Positions 1 through 5,577 are shown, numbered from the stretch's first letter. The stretch is DNA of 10,422 bases from Desulfuromonadaceae bacterium (GCA_003250235.1 QKGY01000465.1:1-10422); one strand, 5' to 3'. Numbers and translations are program-made. The notes: a model not told the origin generated them from the letters alone.

Positions 1-882
1 GAAGAGTTGATCCAGAAGGCGGAAACCGCCATGGTGTATGCCAAGGAACAGGGCAAGAACCGCTTCAAGTTCTTCTCGGAGGAGATGAACCATCAGGTCC
101 AGGAGCGCCTGGTGATGAAAACCAGTTTGCGCCGCAGTCTGGAGAGGGACCAGTTCCTCCTTCATTACCAGCCTAAGTTCAACAGTGTCACCGGCGAATT
201 TACCGGCCTGGAAGCGCTGGCCCGCTGGCAGCACCCTGACAGGGGGCTGGTCTGGCCGGTGCATTTTATTTCTTTGGCCGAAGAAACGGGAATGATCGTT
301 CCCCTGGGGGAGATGGCGCTTCGCCTGGCCTGCACCCAGAACCGGCAATGGCAGGATAGAGGGTTCAAGCCGTTTCGGGTGGCGGTCAACCTGTCGGCCC
401 AGCAGTTCGAGGAAAGAGATCTCGTCGACACCGTTTACAGAACCCTCAAGGAGACCGGGCTTTCGCCTCAAAGTCTCGAGCTGGAGATCACCGAGTCGGT
501 GATCATGCAGAATACGGATCGAGCCATCGCTATTCTGAAGCGTCTTAAGGATATGGGCATCCGTATCGCCTTGGATGATTTCGGAACCGGTTTTTCCTCT
601 CTGAATTATCTGCGGCGCTTCCCCGTCGATGTTCTCAAAATCGATTACTCTTTCGTACGGGGGATATTCAGCAACGAGCAGGATGCGGCCATCGTCAAGG
701 CTATCATTGCCATGGCCCATAGTATGCGCCTGAAGGTGATTGCTGAAGGGGTCGAAACGGAAGAACAACGGGTTTTCCTGCGGGAGCAGGGGTGCGATGA
801 GGTCCAGGGATACCTCGTCGCCATGCCGGTGCCTCCCCAGGAGGTCGAGCAGTTTTTCCCTGTTGCGACAATGAACACCTAG
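1..882 (+). CDS. GGDEF-EAL domain protein, C-terminal part (c-di-GMP phosphodiesterase)
   Basis: The frame is open from base 1, so the gene starts upstream of the window. The first ~26 residues match the C-terminal end of a GGDEF domain (pattern AETAMVYAKEQGKNRF). A complete EAL domain follows. The visible residues expected for c-di-GMP hydrolysis are the EAL motif in GLEALARW (about residues 71-73 of the visible part), NLSAQQF, ELEITES, ALDDFGTGFSS, LKID, AEGVET and the Q of QGYL. The phosphodiesterase half therefore looks catalytically complete. Two small departures from the usual consensus are LKIDYSFV (often LKIDRSFV) and GYLVAMPVP (often GYLFSRPLP). The GGDEF active site and any sensor domain are outside the window, so the input signal and any cyclase activity cannot be judged. 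The stop is TAG at 880-882, followed by a short weak hairpin. Confidence 0.95.
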   Translation, partial: EELIQKAETAMVYAKEQGKNRFKFFSEEMNHQVQERLVMKTSLRRSLERDQFLLHYQPKFNSVTGEFTGLEALARWQHPDRGLVWPVHFISLAEETGMIVPLGEMALRLACTQNRQWQDRGFKPFRVAVNLSAQQFEERDLVDTVYRTLKETGLSPQSLELEITESVIMQNTDRAIAILKRLKDMGIRIALDDFGTGFSSLNYLRRFPVDVLKIDYSFVRGIFSNEQDAAIVKAIIAMAHSMRLKVIAEGVETEEQRVFLREQGCDEVQGYLVAMPVPPQEVEQFFPVATMNT

Positions 883-898
883 GGGCGCAACCCCTTTT
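881..898 (+). terminator. weak terminator-like hairpin after the EAL gene
   Basis: AGGGG (881-885) pairs with CCCCT (891-895) around the loop CGCAA, followed by TTT. The stem has only 5 bp and the T run is short, so termination here would be inefficient. It begins inside the stop codon of the EAL gene. Confidence 0.35.
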
Positions 899-904
899 GG
901 CCTC

Positions 905-932
905 TTTACTTTTTGACCGCGCTGGTGATAAT
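905..932 (+). promoter_or_regulatory. possible sigma70 promoter for the small Cys-rich gene
   Basis: TTTACT (905-910) and GATAAT (927-932) are separated by 16 bp. The -10 box matches the consensus at 5 of 6 positions and the -35 box at 4 of 6. Transcription would start near 939 and give a leader of about 45 nt before the GTG at 985. Confidence 0.4.
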
Positions 933-984
933 AGATCTCAGGTGGGAGAGTCCGAATCCGTTACCCGGAGAAAGGGTGGCAGGC

Positions 985-1152
985 GTGCCGAAAGATATCC
1001 ATCGTAAAGACGCCAACACGCTGTGCAAAAAGTGTCTGCGGAGCTGTCGACAGCCGGAAGCGGTCCTGCTTCTGGACTGCCCGCGCTATTGTCCCATGCC
1101 CTTCAAGATTGCCGAGCATCGTTTTTCACAGATGGATCTGTTCGGCGAATAG
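985..1152 (+). CDS. small cysteine-rich protein, probably metal-binding (function unknown)
   Basis: This is a 55-residue protein if started at GTG 985, which has AGAAAGG about 9 nt upstream. GTG 976 and TTG 913 are in-frame alternatives, but a TTG 913 start would run through the candidate promoter. Five cysteines are arranged as C14-x2-C17-x3-C21 and C32-x3-C36, followed by a PMPFK segment; the second group sits in LLDCPRYCPMPF. The two clusters suggest a zinc or iron site in a very small fold. There is no signal peptide or membrane segment. I do not recognise a named family. It stands alone between the c-di-GMP gene and a strong terminator, convergent with metX. The ordered cysteines and the gene-sized spacing favour a real gene. 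Confidence 0.65.
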   Translation: MPKDIHRKDANTLCKKCLRSCRQPEAVLLLDCPRYCPMPFKIAEHRFSQMDLFGE

Positions 1153-1170
1153 ATCGATTACAGAAATAAA

Positions 1171-1214
1171 AAACAAAAGAGCGGTCTTCTCTAAAGAGGG
1201 CCGCTCTTTTGTTT
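1171..1214. terminator. bidirectional intrinsic terminator between the Cys-rich gene and metX
   Basis: AAACAAAAGAGCGG (1171-1184) and CCGCTCTTTTGTTT (1201-1214) are exact reverse complements, and the stem can extend inward by two more pairs. A-rich sequence on one side and T-rich sequence on the other make it work for both strands. Its right arm overlaps the metX stop codon (1213-1215), so both convergent genes end on one hairpin. Confidence 0.9.
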
Positions 1215-2322
1215 ACAGCCGGTTGAGGAATTCCGTGACCCGGGGGGTGAATTTTTCCGGTTCGACCAGAAAGGAGTCGTGGCCATAATCCGAGTCGATC
1301 AGGTGGTACTCGGCTTGCTTGCCGAGGCGTTGCAGGGTCGTGACCACCTCTTCGGTCTGGTAAGGCGGGTAGAGCCAGTCGGAAGTGAAAGCGAACCAGA
1401 GCGAAGGGCATCTGAGGTTGGAGAGGGCTTCTTCCTGGCTGTCGAAGTTCCAGGAAACATCATAGAGGTCGAGAGCTTTGGCCAGGTAGAGAAAGGAGTT
1501 GGTGTCAAAGCGGTCGACGAAGCTGCTGCCGTTGTATTCGAGGTAGCGCTCGATTTCGAAACGGCCGAAAAAGTCGAAGAGGCCATCCCTTGCGGAAAAA
1601 CGACGACCGAACTTCAGGTGCATGGAGGCATCGGAAAGAAAAGAGACGTGCCCGACCGCTCTGGCCAGCGAAAGACCGTCGGACGGAGGATGCTCGGGCT
1701 TGTAGTTGCCTTTTTTCCACATCGGATCGTTGTAGATCGCCTGTCGAGCCAGCGCATTGAGGGAAATAGCCATGGGCGATGTCCGGCCGGTTCCAGCTAT
1801 GGGAACGATGGATCGCGGGATCTCCGGATAAAGGACGCCCCACTCCAGCGCCTGCATGGCCCCCATGCTTCCGCCGATGACGGTGACCAGAGAAGAAATC
1901 CCGAGGTGATCCAGAAGCAGTTTCTGGGCCCGGACCATGTCACGAACCATGAGGACGGGAAAGGAGAGGGTGTAGGGACGGTCTGTGCGCGGGTTGATAC
2001 TGGTGGGCCCCGTCGATCCTTTGCAGGAGCCGATCACGTTGGAGCAGAGGATGAAGTAGCGATCGGTATCCAGGACCTTTCCCGGGCCGATCATGTCGTC
2101 CCACCATCCCGGTTTGCGATCCTCCAGGGAGTGGCGTCCGGCCGCATGGGCGTCCCCCGTCCAGGCATGGGTGACGAGGATCGCGTTGCTTTTATCCCGG
2201 TTCAGCTGTCCGTAAGACTCGTGGGCCAGGGTGATCGGCCCGAGCAAACGACCGCTTTCCAGCTGCAATTCGACGTCGAAGGTCGTATATTCTGTTTTGA
2301 CGATGCCGACGGAGTCGTTCAC
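1213..2322 (-). CDS. metX: homoserine O-acetyltransferase (methionine biosynthesis)
   Basis: A 369-residue alpha/beta-hydrolase-fold acyltransferase that activates homoserine with acetyl-CoA, the first committed step of methionine synthesis. Landmarks, numbered from the GTG start, are HAWTGDAH near 52-59, PGWWDDMIGPG at 71-81, the SNVIGSCKGSTGP block at 94-106, the nucleophile elbow GGSMGAM with Ser152, SDWLYPP with Asp315, and DYGHDSF with His348. These form the Ser-Asp-His triad. I chose GTG 2322 because the length and N-terminus (SVGIV..) fit the family. The frame stays open upstream to 2469, but that stretch is the riboswitch terminator and leader, not protein. AGAGAG lies about 10 nt upstream of the GTG. 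Acetyl rather than succinyl specificity is assumed from overall resemblance. Expression should fall when SAM is abundant. Confidence 0.95.
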   Translation of the reverse strand: MNDSVGIVKTEYTTFDVELQLESGRLLGPITLAHESYGQLNRDKSNAILVTHAWTGDAHAAGRHSLEDRKPGWWDDMIGPGKVLDTDRYFILCSNVIGSCKGSTGPTSINPRTDRPYTLSFPVLMVRDMVRAQKLLLDHLGISSLVTVIGGSMGAMQALEWGVLYPEIPRSIVPIAGTGRTSPMAISLNALARQAIYNDPMWKKGNYKPEHPPSDGLSLARAVGHVSFLSDASMHLKFGRRFSARDGLFDFFGRFEIERYLEYNGSSFVDRFDTNSFLYLAKALDLYDVSWNFDSQEEALSNLRCPSLWFAFTSDWLYPPYQTEEVVTTLQRLGKQAEYHLIDSDYGHDSFLVEPEKFTPRVTEFLNRL

Positions 2323-2346
2323 GGAAATTGCGCTCTCTGTCCGATT

Positions 2347-2385
2347 AAAAAAGGCCCCTTCCATAGGATGCAGGAAGGGGCCTTT
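2347..2385 (-). terminator. riboswitch terminator in the metX leader
   Basis: On the minus strand AAAGGCCCCTTCC (2385-2373) pairs perfectly with GGAAGGGGCCTTT (2362-2350) around a 10-nt loop, followed by a run of T to 2347. It sits between the SAM aptamer and the metX start, only about 25 nt before the GTG, which is where an attenuating terminator belongs. Confidence 0.9.
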
Positions 2386-2429
2386 CTGATACGAAAAAAA
2401 CATAAATACGAGACGTATCGTGGGGGCTC

Positions 2430-2540
2430 CGTCCTCATCTGTCCCTGGTATCAGGGCAGGAATTAGCACCTGGCATCCGTATCCGGATCGGTTGCTGTGG
2501 TTTCACAGGGCCTTTCCCTCCACCACTCGCGATAAAGACG
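2430..2540 (-). ncRNA. SAM-I (S-box) riboswitch controlling metX
   Basis: The minus strand carries the conserved S-box core in order. P1 5' strand is CGTCTTTATC (2540-2531). Then come GTGGTGGAGGG, GGCCC, the TGAAACC...CAGCAACC block (about 2506-2490), P3 with ATCCG (2488-2484) and CGGAT (2479-2475), the GGTGCTAATTCC joining segment (2470-2459), P4 with CCCTG/CAGGG (2456-2443), and the P1 3' strand GATGAGGACG (2439-2430). P1 forms 10 pairs including two G-U. By known SAM-I biology, bound SAM stabilises P1 and lets the terminator at 2385-2347 form. A candidate antiterminator is visible: GATGAGGA (2439-2432) is complementary to TCCTGCATC (2375-2367) with one bulged G, which would break the terminator. 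Confidence 0.93.
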
Positions 2541-2564
2541 ATGCATATGAAGTTGTAGGGTCGA

Positions 2565-2593
2565 ACTCTAACGGATCGTTAAAAATTTGTCAA
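2565..2593 (-). promoter_or_regulatory. sigma70 promoter of the metX riboswitch transcript
   Basis: TTGACA (2593-2588, perfect -35) and TAGAGT (2570-2565, 4 of 6) are separated by 17 bp. The start point would be near 2558, about 18 nt before the first base of the SAM aptamer. Confidence 0.75.
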
Positions 2594-2643
2594 TTTGATT
2601 TGCTATCTACCCGATTTTTATATGGAAAAACCTGTTGCGGCGT

Positions 2644-2672
2644 TTGACGATTCCGGAATAACGGGGTATAAT
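2644..2672 (+). promoter_or_regulatory. strong sigma70 promoter with no gene behind it
   Basis: TTGACG (2644-2649) and a perfect TATAAT (2667-2672) are separated by 17 bp. This is the best promoter in the window (11 of 12 consensus bases). It points right, back to back with the metX promoter. The next plus-strand gene begins 740 nt away, past a terminator, so its product should be the short RNA described at 2679-2760. Confidence 0.8.
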
Positions 2673-2678
2673 GATTTT

Positions 2679-2760
2679 AGAGAAAAGTTTGGGGAGGATA
2701 ACCTAAAATCCTCCCATTTGCCCTGGATGACTTGCCCTCCTGGTCTCCAGGGTGTTTTTT
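2679..2760 (+). ncRNA. candidate small RNA, about 80 nt
   Basis: The boundaries come from a near-consensus promoter ending at 2672 and a plus-strand terminator ending in T6 at 2760. The predicted RNA has a first hairpin, GGGAGGAT (2692-2699) with ATCCTCCC (2708-2715) around an 8-nt loop, a short single-stranded ATTTGC linker, then the terminator hairpin. The loop of the terminator contains CCCTCC, complementary to a Shine-Dalgarno GGAGG; a second CCTCC lies in the first stem. No start codon with a useful frame is evident. It lies in the intergenic space 3' of the rrf2 gene and opposite in direction. I do not match it to a known RNA family. Existence is inferred from signals only; the mRNA-binding role is speculation. 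Confidence 0.55.
2721..2760 (+). terminator. intrinsic terminator of the candidate small RNA
   Basis: CCCTGGA (2721-2727) pairs with TCCAGGG (2746-2752); after one bulged T, GAC (2729-2731) pairs with GTC (2743-2745). TG and six T follow (2755-2760). The opposite strand has no T run after the hairpin, so it serves plus-strand transcription, not rrf2. Confidence 0.8.
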
Positions 2761-2776
2761 ATTCTGTTCGGTTGGA

Positions 2777-3217
2777 TCAGGGTCTTCCCCCGGCCAAATG
2801 CTGGAGGTTTTTCTCCTCCTGTCTGGCCAGGTCCGCAAAGGTATAGCCCCGCAAAACGGCGATCATCTTGTCCTGCACCTCATGCCAGGCTCCGTGGACA
2901 GGGCAGAAGACGTCGCGGGAACAGGCGCCGTTGCTTTCCAGGCACAGGTTGAGATGGAGAGGGCCTTCCTCGGCTTCGACGACATCAAGAAGGGTGACCT
3001 GGTCGGGGCTCTTGGCTAGGTAAAATCCTCCGCCTACGCCTCTCTGGGATCCCACGATTCCGGCCTTGATCAGGGGTTGAAGGATCTTGGTGAGGAACGC
3101 CGGAGTGATGTCCTGCGTGCTGCAGATGTCTTTCTTGAAAACGATCTCTCCTTCGGGCTGTTTGGCCAAAAAGAGCAAAGCACGAATGGCATATTCAGTA
3201 GCGCGCGTGATGATCAA
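2777..3217 (-). CDS. Rrf2-family transcriptional regulator, IscR-like with three conserved Cys
   Basis: A 146-residue protein starting at TTG 3217, with GGAGGT 6 nt upstream. The N-terminal winged helix-turn-helix is typical of Rrf2 proteins: ATEYAIRALLFLA at 6-18, DITPAFLTKILQPLIKAGIV at 36-55 and the wing RGVGGGFYLA at 59-68. The effector region holds C92, C99 and C105 (C-x6-C-x5-C) with H108 close by. That resembles the [2Fe-2S] ligand set of IscR, whose usual spacing is C-x5-C-x5-C, so the first gap is one residue longer. It probably binds a Fe-S cluster and senses Fe-S status, NO or redox, but the exact subfamily (IscR, NsrR, other) cannot be fixed. No isc or suf genes are adjacent; metX is the next minus-strand gene but has its own promoter. 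A palindrome in its promoter suggests autoregulation. Confidence 0.9.
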   Translation of the reverse strand: MIITRATEYAIRALLFLAKQPEGEIVFKKDICSTQDITPAFLTKILQPLIKAGIVGSQRGVGGGFYLAKSPDQVTLLDVVEAEEGPLHLNLCLESNGACSRDVFCPVHGAWHEVQDKMIAVLRGYTFADLARQEEKNLQHLAGGRP

Positions 3218-3233
3218 GGTAGGACCTCCAATG

Positions 3234-3250
3234 ATAACCGTATGGGTTAT
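3234..3250. promoter_or_regulatory. candidate operator (inverted repeat) upstream of the Rrf2 gene
   Basis: ATAACC (3234-3239) and GGTTAT (3245-3250) form a perfect 6-bp inverted repeat with a 5-bp spacer. It overlaps the last base of the proposed -10 box and the start-site region of the Rrf2 gene, a classical repressor position. The link to this regulator is inference. Confidence 0.5.
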
Positions 3251-3278
3251 GGATACCCGCCAGCAGCCGTTTTGTCAA
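3250..3278 (-). promoter_or_regulatory. promoter of the Rrf2 gene
   Basis: TTGACA (3278-3273, perfect) is followed after 17 bp by TATCCA (3255-3250), a weak -10 with 3 of 6 matches. A strong -35 with a poor -10 next to an operator is common in regulated promoters. Confidence 0.5.
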
Positions 3279-3349
3279 TGAGAAAGGCGTATTGGAAAGC
3301 GTTTTGTCCTGCAGGAAGTCTCTGGATGGGGGGCGGCTCTTCTCCTTTC

Positions 3350-3378
3350 TTGACAGCCACTGAGAGCAGGGGCATCAT
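3350..3378 (+). promoter_or_regulatory. promoter of gluQ
   Basis: TTGACA (3350-3355) and CATCAT (3373-3378, 4 of 6) are separated by 17 bp. The start point would be near 3385, about 26 nt before the gluQ ATG. Confidence 0.5.
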
Positions 3379-3410
3379 TTGGGAGGTCGCCTGCAGGGAT
3401 GGAATAACGA

Positions 3411-4334
3411 ATGGACAAGGACAGTGCGGGAAAAATCATTGGGCGTTTTGCTCCGAGCCCGACGGGCCCCTTGCATTTCGGATCTTTGGTGACGGCCGTG
3501 GGGAGTTACTGCCTGGCTCGCAAAGCCGGAGGCCGATGGCTGGTGCGGATTGAAGATCTGGATCAGCCGAGGGTGGTGGAAGGGGCTGACGGTCTCATTC
3601 TGAAATCGCTTGAAGCCTTGGGTTTTGAGTGGGATGCTCCCCCCCTTTACCAGAGCCGGCGTTTTGAGCGCTACGAGGACGTGCTGGCGACCCTGAACGC
3701 GGAGGGGCGTCTCTTCCCCTGCGCCTGTTCCCGCAAGGAGATCCTGGCCAGTGCCCCGCATTTCGGAGAAGAGGGCCCCGTCTATCCCGGTACCTGCCGG
3801 CAGGGGATCTCTTCCGGTGGACGGCCTCGTTCACTGCGGCTTCGTGTTCCGGATGAACTCATCGCATTTACCGATGGGGTTTTCGGCTGCATTGAACAAC
3901 ATCTGCCCACGACCGTGGGTGATTTCGTTCTCCGCCGTGCCGACGGTCTGTTTGCGTACCAGTTGGCCGTGGTGGTGGATGATGCCGACAGTGGGGTGAA
4001 CCAAGTGGTCAGAGGGGCCGACCTGCTCCCGTCGACGCCGCGACAAATTTATCTCTACGCCTGTCTGGGCTGGCCGGTTCCCCGGTATGTCCACCTCCCC
4101 CTGGCACTGGGCCATGATGGCGAAAAGATCAGCAAGCGTCATGGCGTACTGACCTTGGCGCCGGGCGATGACAGCGGAGAGCTGATCTGGCAGGCGCTCC
4201 GTTTTCTCGGTCAGGACGTTCCGGATGCCTTGAAAGGCTATCCCGAGGCGGAAGTTTTACGCTGGGGGACGGAGTATTTTTGCCTCGACAGGGTTTCGCA
4301 GGCAAACCGGGTGCCGGAAACGCTGGAGGCGTGA
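3411..4334 (+). CDS. gluQ: glutamyl-Q tRNA(Asp) synthetase (GluQ-RS)
   Basis: A 307-residue paralogue of the glutamyl-tRNA synthetase catalytic core that attaches glutamate to the queuosine base of tRNA-Asp, not to the 3' end of tRNA-Glu. The Rossmann core shows GRFAPSPTGPLHFGS (11-25, the HIGH-type motif as HFGS), RIEDLDQPR (46-54) and KISKR (239-243, the KMSKS motif). The zinc-site residues of the family are present: C104-x-C106, Y125 and C129. The chain ends after the catalytic core without the anticodon-binding domain of true GluRS, which is the diagnostic difference. The ATG at 3411 has AGGGA about 10 nt upstream. In enterobacteria the gene often follows dksA; here it is alone, between a divergent Rrf2 regulator and a lipoprotein gene. 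Confidence 0.93.
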   Translation: MDKDSAGKIIGRFAPSPTGPLHFGSLVTAVGSYCLARKAGGRWLVRIEDLDQPRVVEGADGLILKSLEALGFEWDAPPLYQSRRFERYEDVLATLNAEGRLFPCACSRKEILASAPHFGEEGPVYPGTCRQGISSGGRPRSLRLRVPDELIAFTDGVFGCIEQHLPTTVGDFVLRRADGLFAYQLAVVVDDADSGVNQVVRGADLLPSTPRQIYLYACLGWPVPRYVHLPLALGHDGEKISKRHGVLTLAPGDDSGELIWQALRFLGQDVPDALKGYPEAEVLRWGTEYFCLDRVSQANRVPETLEA

Positions 4335-4401
4335 GCCGTCCTCGGGGTCGCGACACGTCGCCGATTTTGTACGCTGAGAGTTGTGAGGAAGAAGTTATTA
4401 A

Positions 4402-4408
4402 AAGGAGG
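4402..4408 (+). promoter_or_regulatory. strong ribosome binding site of the lipoprotein gene
   Basis: AAGGAGG lies 5 nt before the ATG at 4414 and fixes that start. No convincing promoter was found in the 79 nt between gluQ and this gene, so read-through from gluQ is possible. Confidence 0.8.
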
Positions 4409-4413
4409 ACATC

Positions 4414-5244
4414 ATGAGAATTTTGGCCGTTTTGGCTGTTTTTTTGCTCCTGACAGGCTGTGGAGGAGGGTATTTCAAGGTTCCTAAAGAAGAATACCAG
4501 GCCCGCGTCCGTACCCTTGGAGTGCTTCCCGTGCTGCTGGACGAAGCATCCATAGACCATCCTCAGAAGGAACAGATTCTCGAGCTGCTGACCTCGGAGA
4601 ATAGCGGCAAAGAGCCGATGCTGATCAAAGATCTTCGAGACCAGAAGGCTTACTTTGATGTGCGTGCCATTTCCGGTTTTCCCCAGGAGCTGTATGCTCA
4701 GCTTGTTCGCGGCAGTTCCATGGGGGGGAAAGGAGAGTCGACGTATCGGCGCTATGCCTTTTATCCGGAAGCCTTGGGCCAGTTGTCCGAGGGGTACGCC
4801 GTGGACGGGTTGCTGGTGGTGATCCTCAACGGATTGCAACGACCGGAAACGCGATGGGATCGTACCCATCTCAGGTATCTGGAGGCTAATTACAATGCCA
4901 TTCAGGTGACGGCGGTGGTGGTGACGCCCGCGGGTGAAATTGTCTGGGAGTATCCCAGTCCTCCCGGAAGAGAGTTCCTGACCCTGCAGTATCCTGACTT
5001 CGACGAAGCCTATTACAATAAGACCGACTCGGTTGTCATCCATAACATTACGGTGGCCGGGCTCCGTCGAACCCTGCAGGAGAGGGTGGGAGGCCTTTTG
5101 GGCCGGGGGAAAGAATCCCTGGTTTATCAGCGGGTTTTTTCTGATATTGCCAGCGAGCTCCAGGCGGGGACATTCAAGCTTCCGGGGACCGGTACCTCGG
5201 CTCCCGCCCCCCAGGCACAGCAGCCGGCCTCTGTGCAGCCTTGA
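4414..5244 (+). CDS. lipoprotein of unknown function
   Basis: A 276-residue protein with a short signal peptide and a clear lipobox, LLTGC, with Cys16 as the lipidation site. Gly at +2 predicts outer-membrane sorting rather than inner-membrane retention. The mature part has alternating strands and helices, with hydrophobic strands TLGVLPVLL (34-42), VDGLLVVIL (130-138) and QVTAVVVTPAGEIVWEY (164-180), and a charged, tyrosine-rich central part. The last ~20 residues are a Pro/Ala/Gln/Ser-rich tail without predicted structure. The strand pattern recalls the CsgG/GNA1162-like periplasmic lipoprotein folds, but I cannot assign a family from sequence alone. The gene has its own strong SD and terminator. 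Its neighbours (gluQ, rho) give no hint of function. Confidence 0.9.
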   Translation: MRILAVLAVFLLLTGCGGGYFKVPKEEYQARVRTLGVLPVLLDEASIDHPQKEQILELLTSENSGKEPMLIKDLRDQKAYFDVRAISGFPQELYAQLVRGSSMGGKGESTYRRYAFYPEALGQLSEGYAVDGLLVVILNGLQRPETRWDRTHLRYLEANYNAIQVTAVVVTPAGEIVWEYPSPPGREFLTLQYPDFDEAYYNKTDSVVIHNITVAGLRRTLQERVGGLLGRGKESLVYQRVFSDIASELQAGTFKLPGTGTSAPAPQAQQPASVQP

Positions 5245-5255
5245 CACGCTTTTGG

Positions 5256-5291
5256 AAAAAAAGGAGGGCTCCCATGACGGGAGCCCTTTTT
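5256..5291 (+). terminator. intrinsic terminator after the lipoprotein gene
   Basis: GGGCTCCC (5266-5273) pairs perfectly with GGGAGCCC (5279-5286) around ATGAC, followed by five T. A run of A precedes it (5256-5262), so it may also act on minus-strand transcripts. Confidence 0.92.
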
Positions 5292-5317
5292 CTTCGGGGG
5301 GAAATCGACAAACGCTA

Positions 5318-5346
5318 TTGACATCACAAGGTAAAGGTAGTAGAAG
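5318..5346 (+). promoter_or_regulatory. probable rho promoter, giving a long leader
   Basis: TTGACA (5318-5323, perfect) and TAGAAG (5341-5346, 4 of 6) are separated by 17 bp. Transcription from here would give a 5' leader of about 330 nt before the rho ATG. No better promoter was seen closer to rho. Confidence 0.5.
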
Positions 5347-5364
5347 GTTACCAGTATTTATCCA

Positions 5365-5538
5365 TCAAATCTCCCATTGTCCGGCCATCGTTCGCGTATC
5401 ACTCCATTTGGACAGCCAGGTTAGCGGATCAATTGATATAGAAAGAAAGCCGCGTCGCGTATAGTCGGAGTAGGTACGCTCAGCTTTCTCGGAATCCTTG
5501 ACGGGAGGCCCTTTCGATCCAGCCCTTTTAATCACCAT
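5365..5538 (-). CDS. doubtful small ORF or gene remnant opposite the rho leader
   Basis: A minus-strand frame of 57 residues from ATG 5538; the frame stays open upstream to 5670. The C-terminal half, with SEKAERTYSDYTRRG, LSISIDPLTWLSKW and MAGQW segments, has the mixed composition of real protein rather than a GC-biased shadow frame. AAAGGGA lies directly against the ATG, too close for a normal SD. The region is lower in GC than its neighbours. The RRGxLxIxIDP..W pattern faintly recalls the N-terminus of IS5-type transposases, but no other transposase part or terminal inverted repeats are seen. It may be a decayed fragment, a small gene, or chance. Confidence 0.25.
   Translation of the reverse strand: MVIKRAGSKGPPVKDSEKAERTYSDYTRRGFLSISIDPLTWLSKWSDTRTMAGQWEI
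5444..5489 (+). other. two-tier hairpin in the rho leader
   Basis: AGAAAGC (5444-5450) pairs with GCTTTCT (5483-5489), and inside it GCGTA (5457-5461) pairs with TACGC (5475-5479). It lies upstream of the G-free segment and would leave that segment exposed in the RNA. Confidence 0.4.
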
Positions 5539-5577
5539 TCCCTTTAATAAACTCATACATAAAACAAAACATACATA
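5523..5577 (+). promoter_or_regulatory. candidate rut (Rho-loading) site in the rho leader
   Basis: Fifty-five consecutive bases of the rho leader contain 15 C and no G on the plus strand, with repeated YC steps (CCC, ATC, TTCCC, CTC). G-free, C-containing, unstructured RNA is what Rho loads on. Autoregulation of rho by termination in its own leader is established in Escherichia coli; its use here is inference. Confidence 0.5.

Noticed and set aside
938..1000. Possible glycine-riboswitch-like GGGAGAG ... GCCGAAAG pattern before the Cys-rich gene
   Set aside because: The required CCGAAGG-GCAA core and pairing P1 strands are absent, and the 3' part lies within the coding sequence.
1279..2466. 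Plus-strand open frame of 395 codons opposite metX
   Set aside because: It is fully antisense to a protein with an intact catalytic triad and also covers the riboswitch; its composition is the usual antisense shadow of GC-rich coding DNA.
2323..2469. N-terminal extension of MetX to a start at 2469
   Set aside because: The extra 49 residues translate the riboswitch terminator and leader, and family length and N-terminus fit the GTG at 2322.
2789..2828. Hairpin GGCCA...TGGCC with inner GGAGG/CCTCC at the 3' end of the Rrf2 gene
   Set aside because: It lies within coding sequence and has no T run at its end on either strand, so it does not qualify as a terminator.
3308..3397. Two copies of the 8-bp palindrome CCTGCAGG (3308-3315 and 3390-3397)
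   Set aside because: Short, far apart and without other symmetry; likely chance in GC-rich DNA.
4129..5247. Minus-strand open frame of 372 codons
   Set aside because: It runs opposite the gluQ end and the entire lipoprotein gene, has no recognisable domain, and is a shadow frame.
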